64,000 bases of DNA, from contig JAAVJQ010000009.1 in the NCBI GenBank assembly GCA_012038135.1, forward strand, positions 62,001-126,000. Direction: 5' to 3'. Source of the DNA: Salinimicrobium nanhaiense. Its GTDB lineage: Bacteria > Bacteroidota > Bacteroidia > Flavobacteriales > Flavobacteriaceae. Position 1 is the first letter of the stretch; every line of letters starts with the position of its first letter. Below the pieces are notes generated by a model. That model did no database searches and was not told the origin of the DNA. It was given only the letters and a program-made list of their open reading frames with translations. Position numbers and translations under genes: made by a program. Below are positions 44,783 to 54,630 of the stretch, piece after piece.

Positions 44783-47737
44783 ATGAAATTCAGATTTTTA
44801 CTAGGCTTGCTGCTTTGTGCCGTGACCGGGCTGCAGGCGCAGGAGTATTTTCCTAAAAACGACGCCGTAAAGGCCGGGGTGAATACAAATTACACCGTTT
44901 TCAAAAATGCCAATATTCATGTTGATCCTAACAATCTCATCACCGGCGGAATGCTGGCAATGCGTGATGGCAAGGTGACTGCTGTTGGCAAAAACATTAA
45001 GGTTCCCGCCAATGCTGTGGTGATCGATCTAAAAGGAAAAACAATTTATCCCTCTTTTATTGATCTCTACACAAACTTCGGAATTGAAAAACCAAAATCC
45101 CAAAACAACTCCAGATCAAATCCGCAGTATGATGCGAATCGGGAAGGTTACTACTGGAATGACCACATTCGACCAGAGACTACCGCGCTGGAAAGCTTCA
45201 AATACAATGATGCTGAAGCTGAAAAACTCCGAAAGCTTGGCTTTGGTGTCGTAAACACGCACATGCCCGATGGAATTGTGCGGGGCACAGGAATGCTGGT
45301 CGCTCTAAATTCCGAAGGCACCCAGGGAGATCGCATCCTGGATGAAGAATCTGCTCAATACTTTTCATTTGACAAAAGTGGAAAATCGCGCCAGGTTTAT
45401 CCTTCTTCAAAAATGGGAGCTATGGCGCTACTGAGACAAACCTACCTCGATTCAGATTGGTATGCTAAAGGCACTGCAGATAATAAAGATCTGGCATTAG
45501 AGGCTTTCAATGAGAACAGAGACTTATTGCAGATCTTTAAAACCGATAATCTTCTCGATGAATTGCGGGCAGATAAAGTTGGTGATGAATTTGGAGTACA
45601 ATACGTGATCGTAGGAAGCGGGAATGAGTTTGAAAGGCTTGATGCCATTAAAGCTACTAACGCCACTTTTATTGTGCCTGTGGATTTCCCTGAACCCTTT
45701 GACATGGAAGATCCTTATATCGCAGCTTATGCCACGCTTGGGGATATGAAGGAATGGAATCAGGCTCCTGCCAACCTAAAATTGATGGCTCAGAACAAGA
45801 TCCCTTTTACCATCACCTCTCAGGATGCAGAAAAGAATTTCCGTGAAAACCTTTTGAAGGCAGTAGAATACGGACTGGACAAAAATGCCGCCCTTGCTGC
45901 TTTGACCACTGTTCCTGCAAAATTGATAGGACAGGAAAAAAGCCTTGGATCGTTGAATCTGGGAGCATGGGCGAATTTTATTATTACCTCCGGTGATTAT
46001 TTCGATAAGGAAACAACGATCTACGAGAACTGGGTACAGGGAGAAAGATCTGTCATTGAAGATATCGACCTGGTTGATCTAAAAGGCACCTATGATGTAA
46101 AAGTAGGCGGTAACACTTACGAAATGAAGGTTACAGGAGAAGCCGGCAAGCCAAAGACAGATGTAAAATTAAACAACAATAAAATAGGTTCCAAGATCAA
46201 TTACAAGAACAATTGGGTGAATATACTGTTATCTGCTCCCGATACCACTAAAGCTGAATACACCCGTCTTAGTGCAAAAATTCCTGAAGATGCTAAAAGC
46301 TTCAGCGGAAAAGCCATTTTAGGAGATGGTTCAGAAACTAATTTTACAGCCACCAGAACTGCGGAAGCTTCAGCAGATAAAAAGGACAAAAAAGAGCCGG
46401 AGATTCCTAAAGTGCTGCCGGTGACCTTCCCAAATATGGCTTATGGCTTCGAAAGCCTTCCGAAGCAGGAAAACGTGCTATTCAAAAATGCAACAGTTTG
46501 GACCAATGAGGAACAGGGAATTATTGAAAACACCGACGTTCTGGTGCGAAATGGTAAGATCGCAGAAGTTGGTAAAAATTTAAATTCACGCGGGGCTAAG
46601 GTGATCGACGCTACAGGGAAACACCTTACCACCGGGATCATTGATGAACACTCTCATTTAGCGGCTTCAGCTATCAATGAAGCAGGTCACAATTCTTCAG
46701 CAGAAGTACGAATGGAAGACGTAGTTGACCCCGATGACATTGGTGTTTATCGCAACCTCGCCGGTGGGGTTACCACCATGCAACTGCTGCACGGTTCTGC
46801 CAATCCTATTGGAGGACAATCTGCAATTCTAAAAATGAAGTGGGGAGCTTCTCCTCAGGAAATGGTGCTTGAGAACTCTCCAAAGTTCATAAAATTTGCT
46901 CTGGGAGAAAATGTGAAGCAGGCGAACTGGGATAGCAATTCCAGATTTCCGCAAACCCGAATGGGTGTGGAACAGGTCTTCATAGATTACTTTACCCGTG
47001 CCCGTGAGTATGAAGCGCAAAAGAAAAGCGGAAAGCCATATAGAAAGGATCTGGAAATGGAAACTTTGCTGGAGATCTTAAATGGCGAAAGACATATCAC
47101 CGCTCACTCCTATGTACAGAGTGAGATCAATATGCTTATGACAGTTGCAGAACAACTCGGCTTTAAGATCAATACTTTTACCCACATTTTGGAAGGCTAT
47201 AAATTAGCCGATCAAATGGCTGAACATGGCGCAGGAGGTTCTACCTTCTCTGACTGGTGGGCGTACAAGTATGAAGTAAAAGACGCTATCCCGCAAAATG
47301 CTGCCATCATGCACAACGCCGGCGTAACAGTTGCGATCAACAGTGATGATGCTGAAATGAGTCGAAGATTGAATCAGGAAGCGGCAAAAAGTGTAAAATA
47401 TGGTGACATTTCTGAAGAGGAAGCATGGAAGTTCGTCACATTGAATCCGGCGAAACTGCTTCATATAGATGATCGGGTAGGCAGTATTAAAGAAGGTAAG
47501 GACGCAGATCTTGTGCTGTGGAATGCACATCCTCTTTCGGTATATGCAAAGCCAGAAAAGACAATGATCGAAGGAGTAGTTTATTTTGACCTTGAGCGTG
47601 ACAAAAAACTGCGCGAGGAAGTGGAAAAGCAAAAAAACCTGCTCACCACGCAAATGCTTAAAGCCAAGAACAACGGCTTAAAGACTCAGCCGGTCAAAGA
47701 TTCCAAAAAAGAAGAAATGCACTGTGACACCCTATAA
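44783..47737 (+). CDS. Large secreted amidohydrolase (two-domain)
   Basis: 984 residues with a signal peptide (1-20, GLQAQ). Two amidohydrolase-like halves: N-terminal (about 35-430), which keeps the fold strands (VVIDLKGKTIYPSFIDLYTN) but lacks the His-x-His metal pair, and C-terminal (about 565-950), with GIIDEHSHLAAS (His-x-His), HITAHSYVQSE, THILEGYK and NSDDAEMSRR, a full metal site. Ends HCDTL. The first half thus seems structural, the second catalytic. The substrate is unknown. It is followed 12 bases later by a single-domain paralogue; together they form a common Bacteroidetes pair. Confidence 0.9.
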   Translation: MKFRFLLGLLLCAVTGLQAQEYFPKNDAVKAGVNTNYTVFKNANIHVDPNNLITGGMLAMRDGKVTAVGKNIKVPANAVVIDLKGKTIYPSFIDLYTNFGIEKPKSQNNSRSNPQYDANREGYYWNDHIRPETTALESFKYNDAEAEKLRKLGFGVVNTHMPDGIVRGTGMLVALNSEGTQGDRILDEESAQYFSFDKSGKSRQVYPSSKMGAMALLRQTYLDSDWYAKGTADNKDLALEAFNENRDLLQIFKTDNLLDELRADKVGDEFGVQYVIVGSGNEFERLDAIKATNATFIVPVDFPEPFDMEDPYIAAYATLGDMKEWNQAPANLKLMAQNKIPFTITSQDAEKNFRENLLKAVEYGLDKNAALAALTTVPAKLIGQEKSLGSLNLGAWANFIITSGDYFDKETTIYENWVQGERSVIEDIDLVDLKGTYDVKVGGNTYEMKVTGEAGKPKTDVKLNNNKIGSKINYKNNWVNILLSAPDTTKAEYTRLSAKIPEDAKSFSGKAILGDGSETNFTATRTAEASADKKDKKEPEIPKVLPVTFPNMAYGFESLPKQENVLFKNATVWTNEEQGIIENTDVLVRNGKIAEVGKNLNSRGAKVIDATGKHLTTGIIDEHSHLAASAINEAGHNSSAEVRMEDVVDPDDIGVYRNLAGGVTTMQLLHGSANPIGGQSAILKMKWGASPQEMVLENSPKFIKFALGENVKQANWDSNSRFPQTRMGVEQVFIDYFTRAREYEAQKKSGKPYRKDLEMETLLEILNGERHITAHSYVQSEINMLMTVAEQLGFKINTFTHILEGYKLADQMAEHGAGGSTFSDWWAYKYEVKDAIPQNAAIMHNAGVTVAINSDDAEMSRRLNQEAAKSVKYGDISEEEAWKFVTLNPAKLLHIDDRVGSIKEGKDADLVLWNAHPLSVYAKPEKTMIEGVVYFDLERDKKLREEVEKQKNLLTTQMLKAKNNGLKTQPVKDSKKEEMHCDTL

Positions 47738-47748
47738 TTAGTAAGAGT

Positions 47749-49062
47749 ATGAAAAATTTAAAAATATATATCCTGCCGGTCCTGCTTTTTATTGCAGGTT
47801 CTGCATTCGCACAACAAACTCCGGCGCCCGAACAGTCACGTCCCGTCACTATTGTAGGGGCAACGGCTCATATTGGGAACGGAGAAGTGATCGAGAATAG
47901 CCTTATCATTTTTCAGAATGGGAAATTAACCACGGTAAGCGACGCAAATTCCAGCGACCGCCAGTATCCGGGGACAGTGATCGATGCTAAAGGCAAACAC
48001 GTTTACCCCGGATTTATCGCACCAAATTCCAGCCTTGGATTGGTGGAGATCGATGCCGTACGACAATCTGATGACGAAGATGAACTGGGAGAGTTGCTTC
48101 CGCATGTAAGAAGCATTATTGCCTATAACGCCGAAAGTCAGGTAGTGGAAAGCATGCGCCCTAACGGAGTTCTTGTAGGACAGATCACTCCTCGCGGGGG
48201 AAGAATTTCGGGAACATCCTCTATAGTGCAGTTTGACGCCTGGAATTGGCAAGATGCCGTTCTTAAGGAAGACGACGGGATCCATGTGAACTGGCCAAGC
48301 AGTGTGCGCAGAGGCCGCTGGTGGGAAGGGGAAGACCCAGGAATTAAGCCAAGTGATGATTATCAAAAAGATGTGCGTACAGTGTCAGAATTCTTTAGCA
48401 ATGCAAAAGCTTATCTGGCCGGGCCTCAGGAAACAGCAAATTTGCCATTCCAGGCAATGAAGAATGTATTCGGGGGAGACCAAAAAGTCTATGTACATGC
48501 TAATGGTGAAAAGGAGATCATTGATATTCTTGCATTCAGAAAAGAGCACAATCTGGATAACCTGGTGTTGGTGGGAGGATATGATGCGCTAAAAGTTGTA
48601 GATGAACTTAAGGCAGCAAATGTACCTGTATTGGCCGGAAGGGTTCACAGCACTCCTAACCTTGAAGATAATCACTATGATCTGCCTTATAAACTGGCTT
48701 ACCTGCTGCATAAAGAAGGCCTTTTGGTAGGTTTGGAGACCAGTGGCAGCATGGAAAGGATGAACAGCAGGAATTTGCCTTTTTACGCTGGTACAGTAAC
48801 CGGTTATGGCGCTAACAAGGAAGACGCTTTAAAAATGATCACCCTTAATACGGCAAAAATATTAGGAATCGATGACAGCCTTGGTTCTTTGGAAGCAGGA
48901 AAAGATGCCACTCTTTTTATAAGTGAAGGTGATGCTCTGGACATGCGTACCAATAAGGTGTCACAGGCTTTTATCCAGGGTCGTGAGATAAGTCTTGAAA
49001 GCCACCAGACAGAACTGGCAAAAAGGTATTCAGATAAGTTCGGACAGCAGGAAAAGAAATAG
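47749..49062 (+). CDS. Secreted amidohydrolase paralogue
   Basis: 437 residues, signal peptide (about 1-22, SAFAQQ). One amidohydrolase fold with IDAKGKHVYPGFIAPNSSLG, where the metal-binding His-x-His is replaced by Pro-Asn-Ser, so it is probably not a hydrolase by the usual mechanism. The C-terminus keeps the subunit-like TLNTAKILGIDDSLGSLEAGKDATLFIS. It resembles the N-terminal half of its neighbour and may form a complex with it. Co-transcribed, 11-base gap. Confidence 0.88.
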   Translation: MKNLKIYILPVLLFIAGSAFAQQTPAPEQSRPVTIVGATAHIGNGEVIENSLIIFQNGKLTTVSDANSSDRQYPGTVIDAKGKHVYPGFIAPNSSLGLVEIDAVRQSDDEDELGELLPHVRSIIAYNAESQVVESMRPNGVLVGQITPRGGRISGTSSIVQFDAWNWQDAVLKEDDGIHVNWPSSVRRGRWWEGEDPGIKPSDDYQKDVRTVSEFFSNAKAYLAGPQETANLPFQAMKNVFGGDQKVYVHANGEKEIIDILAFRKEHNLDNLVLVGGYDALKVVDELKAANVPVLAGRVHSTPNLEDNHYDLPYKLAYLLHKEGLLVGLETSGSMERMNSRNLPFYAGTVTGYGANKEDALKMITLNTAKILGIDDSLGSLEAGKDATLFISEGDALDMRTNKVSQAFIQGREISLESHQTELAKRYSDKFGQQEKK

Positions 49063-49085
49063 TTCCTAAAAATGCCATTTTAGAG

Positions 49086-49121
49086 ACTGCCTGAAAACTA
49101 TTTTTTTCAGGCAGTTTTTTT
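49086..49121 (+). terminator. Terminator of the amidohydrolase operon
   Basis: ACTGCCTGAAAA / TTTTTCAGGCAGT stem followed by seven T. It overlaps the end of the convergent gene. Confidence 0.8.
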
Positions 49122-49527
49122 ATACCTTAAAATTTTCCGAATTGAGCACTACCTGAGTTGACGGAAGTACGGGATTGCGTTCGTCTTCGGCCGTGATGAA
49201 GATCCTAATAGGTTCGTAAGGCGTAGTTGTGGTAATTTCACCGTTGTTTTTCCTGTTTATATTTAGGTTCCCTATGTTTATTGTACCATGTTCTTTGGTC
49301 ACCATCCACACAACATAATGGCTACGGGCAGGAGTTAGTCTTCTTGGTTCTGCAAGGTTGGTCACTTCCAGATCTATTTCGTAGTTGTTATTATTATCTT
49401 TATCCACCTTTAGCACCGCTTCGGCAGCAGGGGCGACCTGTGAAACAGGAAATACTACTTTTTTTGAGCAGGCGCTCACAAGAATTGCCGCAAAAATAAA
49501 ACTTAGAATCCTAAAGGAATCCTTCAT
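49120..49527 (-). CDS. Small lipoprotein
   Basis: 135 residues from the ATG at 49527 (MKDSFRILSFIFAAILVSAC), which places the lipobox LVSAC normally; an ATG 11 codons earlier would give a long basic lead. The mature part is a single beta-sandwich-like domain (SHYVVWMVTKEHGTINIGNL) resembling the C-terminal part of anti-sigma-K-like secreted proteins. Function unknown. Confidence 0.6.
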   Translation of the reverse strand: MKDSFRILSFIFAAILVSACSKKVVFPVSQVAPAAEAVLKVDKDNNNNYEIDLEVTNLAEPRRLTPARSHYVVWMVTKEHGTINIGNLNINRKNNGEITTTTPYEPIRIFITAEDERNPVLPSTQVVLNSENFKV

Positions 49528-49655
49528 TTTTAATGGTTTCTTCGTTTTCTCTTTTTCCATATAATTTCGTTTTTGAGTTAAAATACCTATTTTTTCTTGA
49601 AAAAGAAAAAGTTTAAGACCAGGTTAAGCTTTTCCTTCCTCTATCATTACTTTTC

Positions 49656-49663
49656 TATCTTTG
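49656..49663 (+). promoter_or_regulatory. -7 box of the RNA methyltransferase gene
   Basis: TATCTTTG, a full TAnnTTTG match, four bases before the ATG at 49668; near-leaderless transcript expected. Confidence 0.55.
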
Positions 49664-49667
49664 CGCA

Positions 49668-50459
49668 ATGCAAAAATTCGTCAGCAGTCTCCAAAATCCG
49701 GCAGTAAAGAGGATCCTCCTTTTACAGGAGAAAGCACGCGCCCGCAGGAAAGAAAATGCCTTTGTGGTTGAAGGAATAAGAGAAATAAGCCTGGCCCTAA
49801 AAGGAGGTTTTAAACTGAAGGAGTTCTTTTTTAATACTGAACTCTTCCCTGCTGAAAAAATAAAGGATTTAGTTCCTTTTCCTGCTGAAGTCACCGTACT
49901 CTCTCCGGAAGTTTATGAGAAAGTAGCTTACCGCGGAAGCACCGAAGGCGTAATTGGTATTTTTGGAGCCAAGGAACTTTCCTTGAAAGATGTTCAGCTG
50001 AAAAATAAGAATCCTCTTGTTCTTGTAGCCGAAGCACCCGAAAAACCGGGCAATATTGGAGCTCTTTTACGCACTGCAGATGCGGCAGCACTGGATGCTG
50101 TTTTTATTGCCAATCCTAAAACAGATCTTTTTAATCCTAACATCATTCGCAGCAGTGTGGGATGTGTTTTTACGAATCAGCTGGCTACGGGTACAACTTC
50201 CGAAATAATTGACTTTTTAAAGCAGCGTAAAATTGCCATTTTTGGAGCCGCACTACAAGCCTCTGTTCCTTACCATACTGCCGACTTCTCCCGGGCCTGC
50301 GCAATTATCGTAGGCACAGAAGCCACCGGATTAAGTGAGGAATGGCTTGAAAACAGCACCCAAAATATTATCATTCCCATGGAAGGGGAAATTGATTCCA
50401 TGAATGTATCAGTTGCCGCAGGTATCTTAATCTTTGAGGCGAAAAGACAAAGGCGCTAA
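49668..50459 (+). CDS. TrmH-family (SpoU) RNA 2'-O-methyltransferase
   Basis: 263 residues. N-terminal substrate-binding domain (about 1-100, SLQNPAVKRILLLQEKARAR) and C-terminal SpoU domain with a deep trefoil knot: motif 1 EKPGNIGALLRTADAA, motif 2 IVGTEATGLSEEW, motif 3 IIIPMEGEIDSMNVSVAAGI. It methylates ribose in rRNA or tRNA; the exact site cannot be read from sequence. Confidence 0.92.
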   Translation: MQKFVSSLQNPAVKRILLLQEKARARRKENAFVVEGIREISLALKGGFKLKEFFFNTELFPAEKIKDLVPFPAEVTVLSPEVYEKVAYRGSTEGVIGIFGAKELSLKDVQLKNKNPLVLVAEAPEKPGNIGALLRTADAAALDAVFIANPKTDLFNPNIIRSSVGCVFTNQLATGTTSEIIDFLKQRKIAIFGAALQASVPYHTADFSRACAIIVGTEATGLSEEWLENSTQNIIIPMEGEIDSMNVSVAAGILIFEAKRQRR

Positions 50460-50613
50460 ACGCAATTCCGAATTTAAGATTCAGAATTTAGAATTCAGGA
50501 TTACGAAACCACATCTGCATCCTCGGCGAAAATCAGCGGAATCAGCGGGAATAATTTTTTAAAACCTGCAACATGTAACCTGGAACGACCAAAACTATTT
50601 CGTTCAGATCTCC

Positions 50614-50621
50614 TATTTTTG
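50614..50621 (+). promoter_or_regulatory. -7 box of the Ste24-type gene
   Basis: TATTTTTG matches TAnnTTTG, 41 bases before the TTG start. Confidence 0.45.
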
Positions 50622-50662
50622 GGTGGTTGTTTCTACTTATATTTAACCCAAATTAAAAAACC

Positions 50663-51895
50663 TTGACTGCAAATACTCTCTTCTACATTATCCTGGCGAT
50701 CATCATCATTGATTTCCTGGTCGATCAACTACTGGATGCGCTAAATGCAAGACATTACAATGACCCCGTACCTGATTCTCTTGCCGATGTTTTTAATGAA
50801 GAAGAATATAAGAAGAGTCAGCAGTACAAGATGACCAATTACAGGTTTGGAATACTGTCTTCAACCTTTTCCCTGGTTGTTTTGCTGCTCTTCCTGTTCC
50901 TGGACGGCTTCGATCTTGTAGATCAAATAGCAAGATCGGTTTCAGATAATGCAATTGTGATCGCACTTATCTTTTTTGGGATCATTATGATAGGAAGTGA
51001 CCTCCTGTCGCTTCCGTTTTCCTGGTATCACACCTTTGTGATCGAAGAGAAATTTGGCTTTAATAAAACTACCCCAAAAACTTTCATTTTAGACAAGCTT
51101 AAAGGCTGGGGAATGATGATCATTCTCGGCGGCGGAATTCTTGCACTTATTGTGTGGTTCTACCAATTTGCCGGTGACGATTTTTGGTGGTATGCCTGGA
51201 TCCTGGTGGCGGTATTCAGCATTTTTCTGAATATGTTTTACGCCCGGCTCATTGTTCCTTTGTTCAACAAACAGACGCCGCTTTCCGAAGGTTCTTTAAG
51301 AGAAAGAATTGAAGCTTACGCACAAAAAGAAGGTTTTACGCTGGAAAAGATCTTTGTCATTGACGGCTCCAAAAGAAGTACAAAAGCAAACGCTTATTTT
51401 TCGGGCTTTGGTAATGAAAAAAGGGTAACACTTTATGATACGCTTATCAATGACCTGGAGGAAGAAGAGATCGTGGCAGTACTGGCGCATGAGGTGGGCC
51501 ACTACAAGAAAAACCATATCATCATTAACCTCATCATCAGCATTATTACTACCGGCTTCACATTGTGGTTACTGTCGCTCTTCATTGGAAATCCATTGCT
51601 TTCCGCAGCATTAGGTGTGGAACAGCCGGGCTTCCATATAGGGTTGGTTGCTTTTGGGATCCTGTACAGTCCGATTTCAGAAGTAACCGGGATCATCATG
51701 AATTATCTGTCCAGGAAATTTGAATACCAGGCAGATAACTTTGCGAAAAATACATATAAGGCACAGCCTTTGATCACAGGATTGAAGAAGCTGTCAAAGA
51801 ACAGCCTTAGCAATCTTACCCCACATTCTGCTTATGTGTTTGTGCATTATTCACATCCGCCGCTGTACAAGCGTTTCCGCAATTTGCAGGAATAA
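50663..51895 (+). CDS. M48 (Ste24/CAAX-type) membrane metalloprotease
   Basis: 410 residues from a TTG start. Several membrane helices (about 3-20, 62-82, 95-115, 150-170, 180-200, 290-310) and the zinc motif VAVLAHEVGHYKKNHI near 272-287 (HExxH) with the downstream Glu in SRKFEYQADNFA near 352-363. This is the Ste24 layout, with an intramembrane chamber. Prokaryotic substrates are unknown; membrane-protein quality control is suspected. No earlier ATG fits the family start. Confidence 0.9.
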   Translation: MTANTLFYIILAIIIIDFLVDQLLDALNARHYNDPVPDSLADVFNEEEYKKSQQYKMTNYRFGILSSTFSLVVLLLFLFLDGFDLVDQIARSVSDNAIVIALIFFGIIMIGSDLLSLPFSWYHTFVIEEKFGFNKTTPKTFILDKLKGWGMMIILGGGILALIVWFYQFAGDDFWWYAWILVAVFSIFLNMFYARLIVPLFNKQTPLSEGSLRERIEAYAQKEGFTLEKIFVIDGSKRSTKANAYFSGFGNEKRVTLYDTLINDLEEEEIVAVLAHEVGHYKKNHIIINLIISIITTGFTLWLLSLFIGNPLLSAALGVEQPGFHIGLVAFGILYSPISEVTGIIMNYLSRKFEYQADNFAKNTYKAQPLITGLKKLSKNSLSNLTPHSAYVFVHYSHPPLYKRFRNLQE

Positions 51896-51936
51896 ATGTA
51901 TTGCCTGTTTTTAATCTTAATTGTACTTTTAATCTT

Positions 51937-54141
51937 ATGATGACGGAAGCCGCTATTGAAAAAGAGAATAAGGATATTGCACAGCAGTATAAGGAACTGC
52001 TGCGCATTAGCTACCAAACACTTTCTGACGAGGACAAGAAAATGATCCGGCAGGCTTTTGACATTGCGGTAGATGCTCATAAGGATCAACGCCGCAAGTC
52101 GGGGGAAGCCTATATCTTCCATCCTATTGCTGTGGCCAAGATCGTGGCTTCAGAAATCGGTTTGGATGCTACTTCTATTGCTGCCGCCCTGCTTCACGAC
52201 GTAGTGGAGGATACTACTTATACTCTCGAAGACATCAAAAGATTATTTGGGGATACTGTAGCGCGCATTGTTGACGGACTTACAAAGATCTCTAACCTGG
52301 AGCATGATAAGGATGTTTCCCTGCAGGCAGAGAACTTCAGGAAAATGTTGCTTACCCTTAACGATGACGTGAGGGTGATCATTATCAAAATTGCAGATCG
52401 TTTGCACAACATGCAGACCATGGATTCCATGCGCACAGACAAGCAGGAGAAGATCGCTTCAGAAACATTATATATCTACGCTCCCCTCGCCCACCGCATC
52501 GGGCTATACAACATCAAAACCGAACTTGAAGACCTCGGATTGAAATACACCGAACCGGATGTTTACAACGAGATCCTTCAAAAGATCAGGGAAAGCAAAG
52601 AGGAACAGGATGTCTATATCGGGGAATTTACGCAGGTGATCAAGGATTCCCTGGATCGGGAACAAATGCAGTATACTATTAAGGGTAGGCCAAAATCCAT
52701 TTATTCGATCCGGAGAAAGATGAAGAACCAGAATGTTGGTTTTGATGAGGTCTATGATAAGTTTGCGGTGAGGATCATCTATAAGTCTGATCCTGCAAAC
52801 GAAAAGTTCCTTGCCTGGAAAATATATTCCATAGTCACAGATCACTTTAGGCCGAATCCAACCAGGCTAAGAGACTGGATCTCTTCTCCGAAATCCACCG
52901 GCTATGAAGCACTTCACATTACTGTAATGGGTCCTAAGGGCCGCTGGGTGGAAGTGCAGATTCGCAGTGAGCGCATGAATGAGATCGCAGAAAAAGGTTA
53001 CGCAGCTCATTATAAATACAAGCAAGGCAATGGCGAAGATGGCCTGGAAGAATGGGTAAATAAACTACAGGAGGCGCTGGAAAATTCGGATGTTAATGCG
53101 GTTGATTTTGTAGAACAGTTCAAGCTGAACCTTTACTCCAAAGAGATCTTTGTGTTCACTCCGCAGGGGGAATTAAAATCTCTTCCGAAGGGAGCTACTC
53201 CCCTGGATTTTGCTTTCAGCATTCACACTGAAGTAGGTTTAAGAACAAGGGGAGCCAGACTTAATGGAAAACTTGTTCCCTTAAGCACTACTCTTAACAG
53301 TGGAGACCAGGTGGAGATCATTACTTCAGAAAAAGCCAAACCTAATTCCAACTGGCTTGACTATGCTACTACGGCAAGAGCAAGAGCCAAGATCAAGTCT
53401 TCTTTAAAGGAAGAAAAGAAGAATATCGCTGAAGAAGGAAAAGCCATTCTCGCAAGAAAGTTGAGAGCACAAAAGATTCCCTTCAATGAAAAAACAGTCA
53501 ATGAGCTGGTGATCTTTTTTAAACTTAAGACCAGTCTTGATCTTTTTTACCGGGTGGGGGTAGGAACCATAGACAACCAAAAGCTTAAAGATTATGCAGC
53601 TTCCCGAAGCAATGCGCTGGTTAGCTTCTTTAAAAGTAAAATGAGGAAATCTCCCATGGTTGAAGATATTGACCGGGATGAAATTACCGCAAAATATGAT
53701 CAACTGGTTTTTGGTAGAGATGAAGAAGTCCTCGATTATAAGCTGGCAAATTGTTGTAACCCTATTCCGGGGGATAATGTTTTTGGGTTCATTACTGTAA
53801 GTGAAGGAATAAAGGTCCACAAAAAGGATTGCCCGAACGCCATACAATTGCAGAGCAATTTCGCCTACAGGATCATTCAGGCAAAATGGAAAGATTCTAC
53901 GCAGGAGGAATTCAAAGCGGTGATAAAGCTTACCGGAATAGACAATATCGGGCTGGTGAATGATGTCACGAAGGAGATCTCCAACAACATGAATGTCAAC
54001 ATTAAAAACATTAATTTTGACAGTAGCGACGGTATCTTTACCGGAAGGATCACCGTGGTGGTTAAGAACAACAGTATCCTTAAGAAATTGATGGACCACC
54101 TTAAAAAAATAAATGGTATAGATAAGGTCTCACGTGAATAA
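51937..54141 (+). CDS. Bifunctional (p)ppGpp synthetase/hydrolase (RelA/SpoT)
   Basis: 734 residues from the ATG at 51937 ([20 protein letters not shown]); a TTG at 51901 adds 12 unlikely residues. Domains: HD hydrolase (about 30-190) with intact His-Asp LLHDVVEDT; synthetase (about 230-350, with [12 protein letters not shown] and [10 protein letters not shown]); TGS (about 395-455, [20 protein letters not shown]); and C-terminal ACT (about 655-734). Both activities appear intact, controlling the stringent response. The fur-like gene follows at once. Confidence 0.95.
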   Translation: MMTEAAIEKENKDIAQQYKELLRISYQTLSDEDKKMIRQAFDIAVDAHKDQRRKSGEAYIFHPIAVAKIVASEIGLDATSIAAALLHDVVEDTTYTLEDIKRLFGDTVARIVDGLTKISNLEHDKDVSLQAENFRKMLLTLNDDVRVIIIKIADRLHNMQTMDSMRTDKQEKIASETLYIYAPLAHRIGLYNIKTELEDLGLKYTEPDVYNEILQKIRESKEEQDVYIGEFTQVIKDSLDREQMQYTIKGRPKSIYSIRRKMKNQNVGFDEVYDKFAVRIIYKSDPANEKFLAWKIYSIVTDHFRPNPTRLRDWISSPKSTGYEALHITVMGPKGRWVEVQIRSERMNEIAEKGYAAHYKYKQGNGEDGLEEWVNKLQEALENSDVNAVDFVEQFKLNLYSKEIFVFTPQGELKSLPKGATPLDFAFSIHTEVGLRTRGARLNGKLVPLSTTLNSGDQVEIITSEKAKPNSNWLDYATTARARAKIKSSLKEEKKNIAEEGKAILARKLRAQKIPFNEKTVNELVIFFKLKTSLDLFYRVGVGTIDNQKLKDYAASRSNALVSFFKSKMRKSPMVEDIDRDEITAKYDQLVFGRDEEVLDYKLANCCNPIPGDNVFGFITVSEGIKVHKKDCPNAIQLQSNFAYRIIQAKWKDSTQEEFKAVIKLTGIDNIGLVNDVTKEISNNMNVNIKNINFDSSDGIFTGRITVVVKNNSILKKLMDHLKKINGIDKVSRE

Positions 54142-54146
54142 TCTTA

Positions 54147-54154
54147 TACCTTTG
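54147..54154 (+). promoter_or_regulatory. -7 box upstream of the Fur-family gene
   Basis: TACCTTTG matches TAnnTTTG, 10 bases before the ATG. It suggests that fur-purA has its own promoter besides read-through from the spoT gene. Confidence 0.5.
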
Positions 54155-54164
54155 CACCCATATC

Positions 54165-54620
54165 ATGAGCAAGAAAGTAGTCAATAAAAATGACCAGACC
54201 ATTGTAAAGAATGTGTTTACAAAATACCTGGAAGAAAAAGGACATCGCAAAACTCCCGAGCGTTTTGCCATCCTGCAGGAGATATACAACAGTGAAGAAC
54301 ATTTTGATATAGAATCTCTTTACATCAAAATGAAAAACAAGAAGTATAGAGTAAGCCGGGCAACTTTATACAACACCATTGAACTTCTTTTGGAATGCGG
54401 GCTGGTAAGAAAGCACCAGTTTGGAAATAACCAGGCACAATACGAGAAATCCTATTTTGACCGCAACCATGATCATATCATTCTTACAGATACGGGAGAA
54501 GTCATCGAATTCTGCGATCCCAGGATCCAGTCCATCAAACAAACAATTGAAGAAGTGTTTGACATAGAGATCAGCACCCATTCCCTTTACTTTTACGGAA
54601 ACAAAAAAACAACCGAATAA
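54165..54620 (+). CDS. Fur-family transcriptional regulator
   Basis: 151 residues. Winged-helix domain (about 1-85, [40 protein letters not shown]) and dimerisation domain (90-151) with [20 protein letters not shown] and a His-rich metal site. The only cysteines are in ECGLV and EFCDP, so the CxxC structural zinc site of classical Fur is absent; the sensory metal could be iron, zinc or peroxide-linked. It lies 10 bases before purA. Confidence 0.9.
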   Translation: MSKKVVNKNDQTIVKNVFTKYLEEKGHRKTPERFAILQEIYNSEEHFDIESLYIKMKNKKYRVSRATLYNTIELLLECGLVRKHQFGNNQAQYEKSYFDRNHDHIILTDTGEVIEFCDPRIQSIKQTIEEVFDIEISTHSLYFYGNKKTTE

Positions 54621-54630
54621 CCGAATTTTT

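Noticed and set aside
53404-54099. 231-codon minus-strand frame opposite the RelA/SpoT gene
   Set aside because: Long but antisense to a well-supported gene; its sequence has no domain pattern and mirrors the codon bias of the sense gene.
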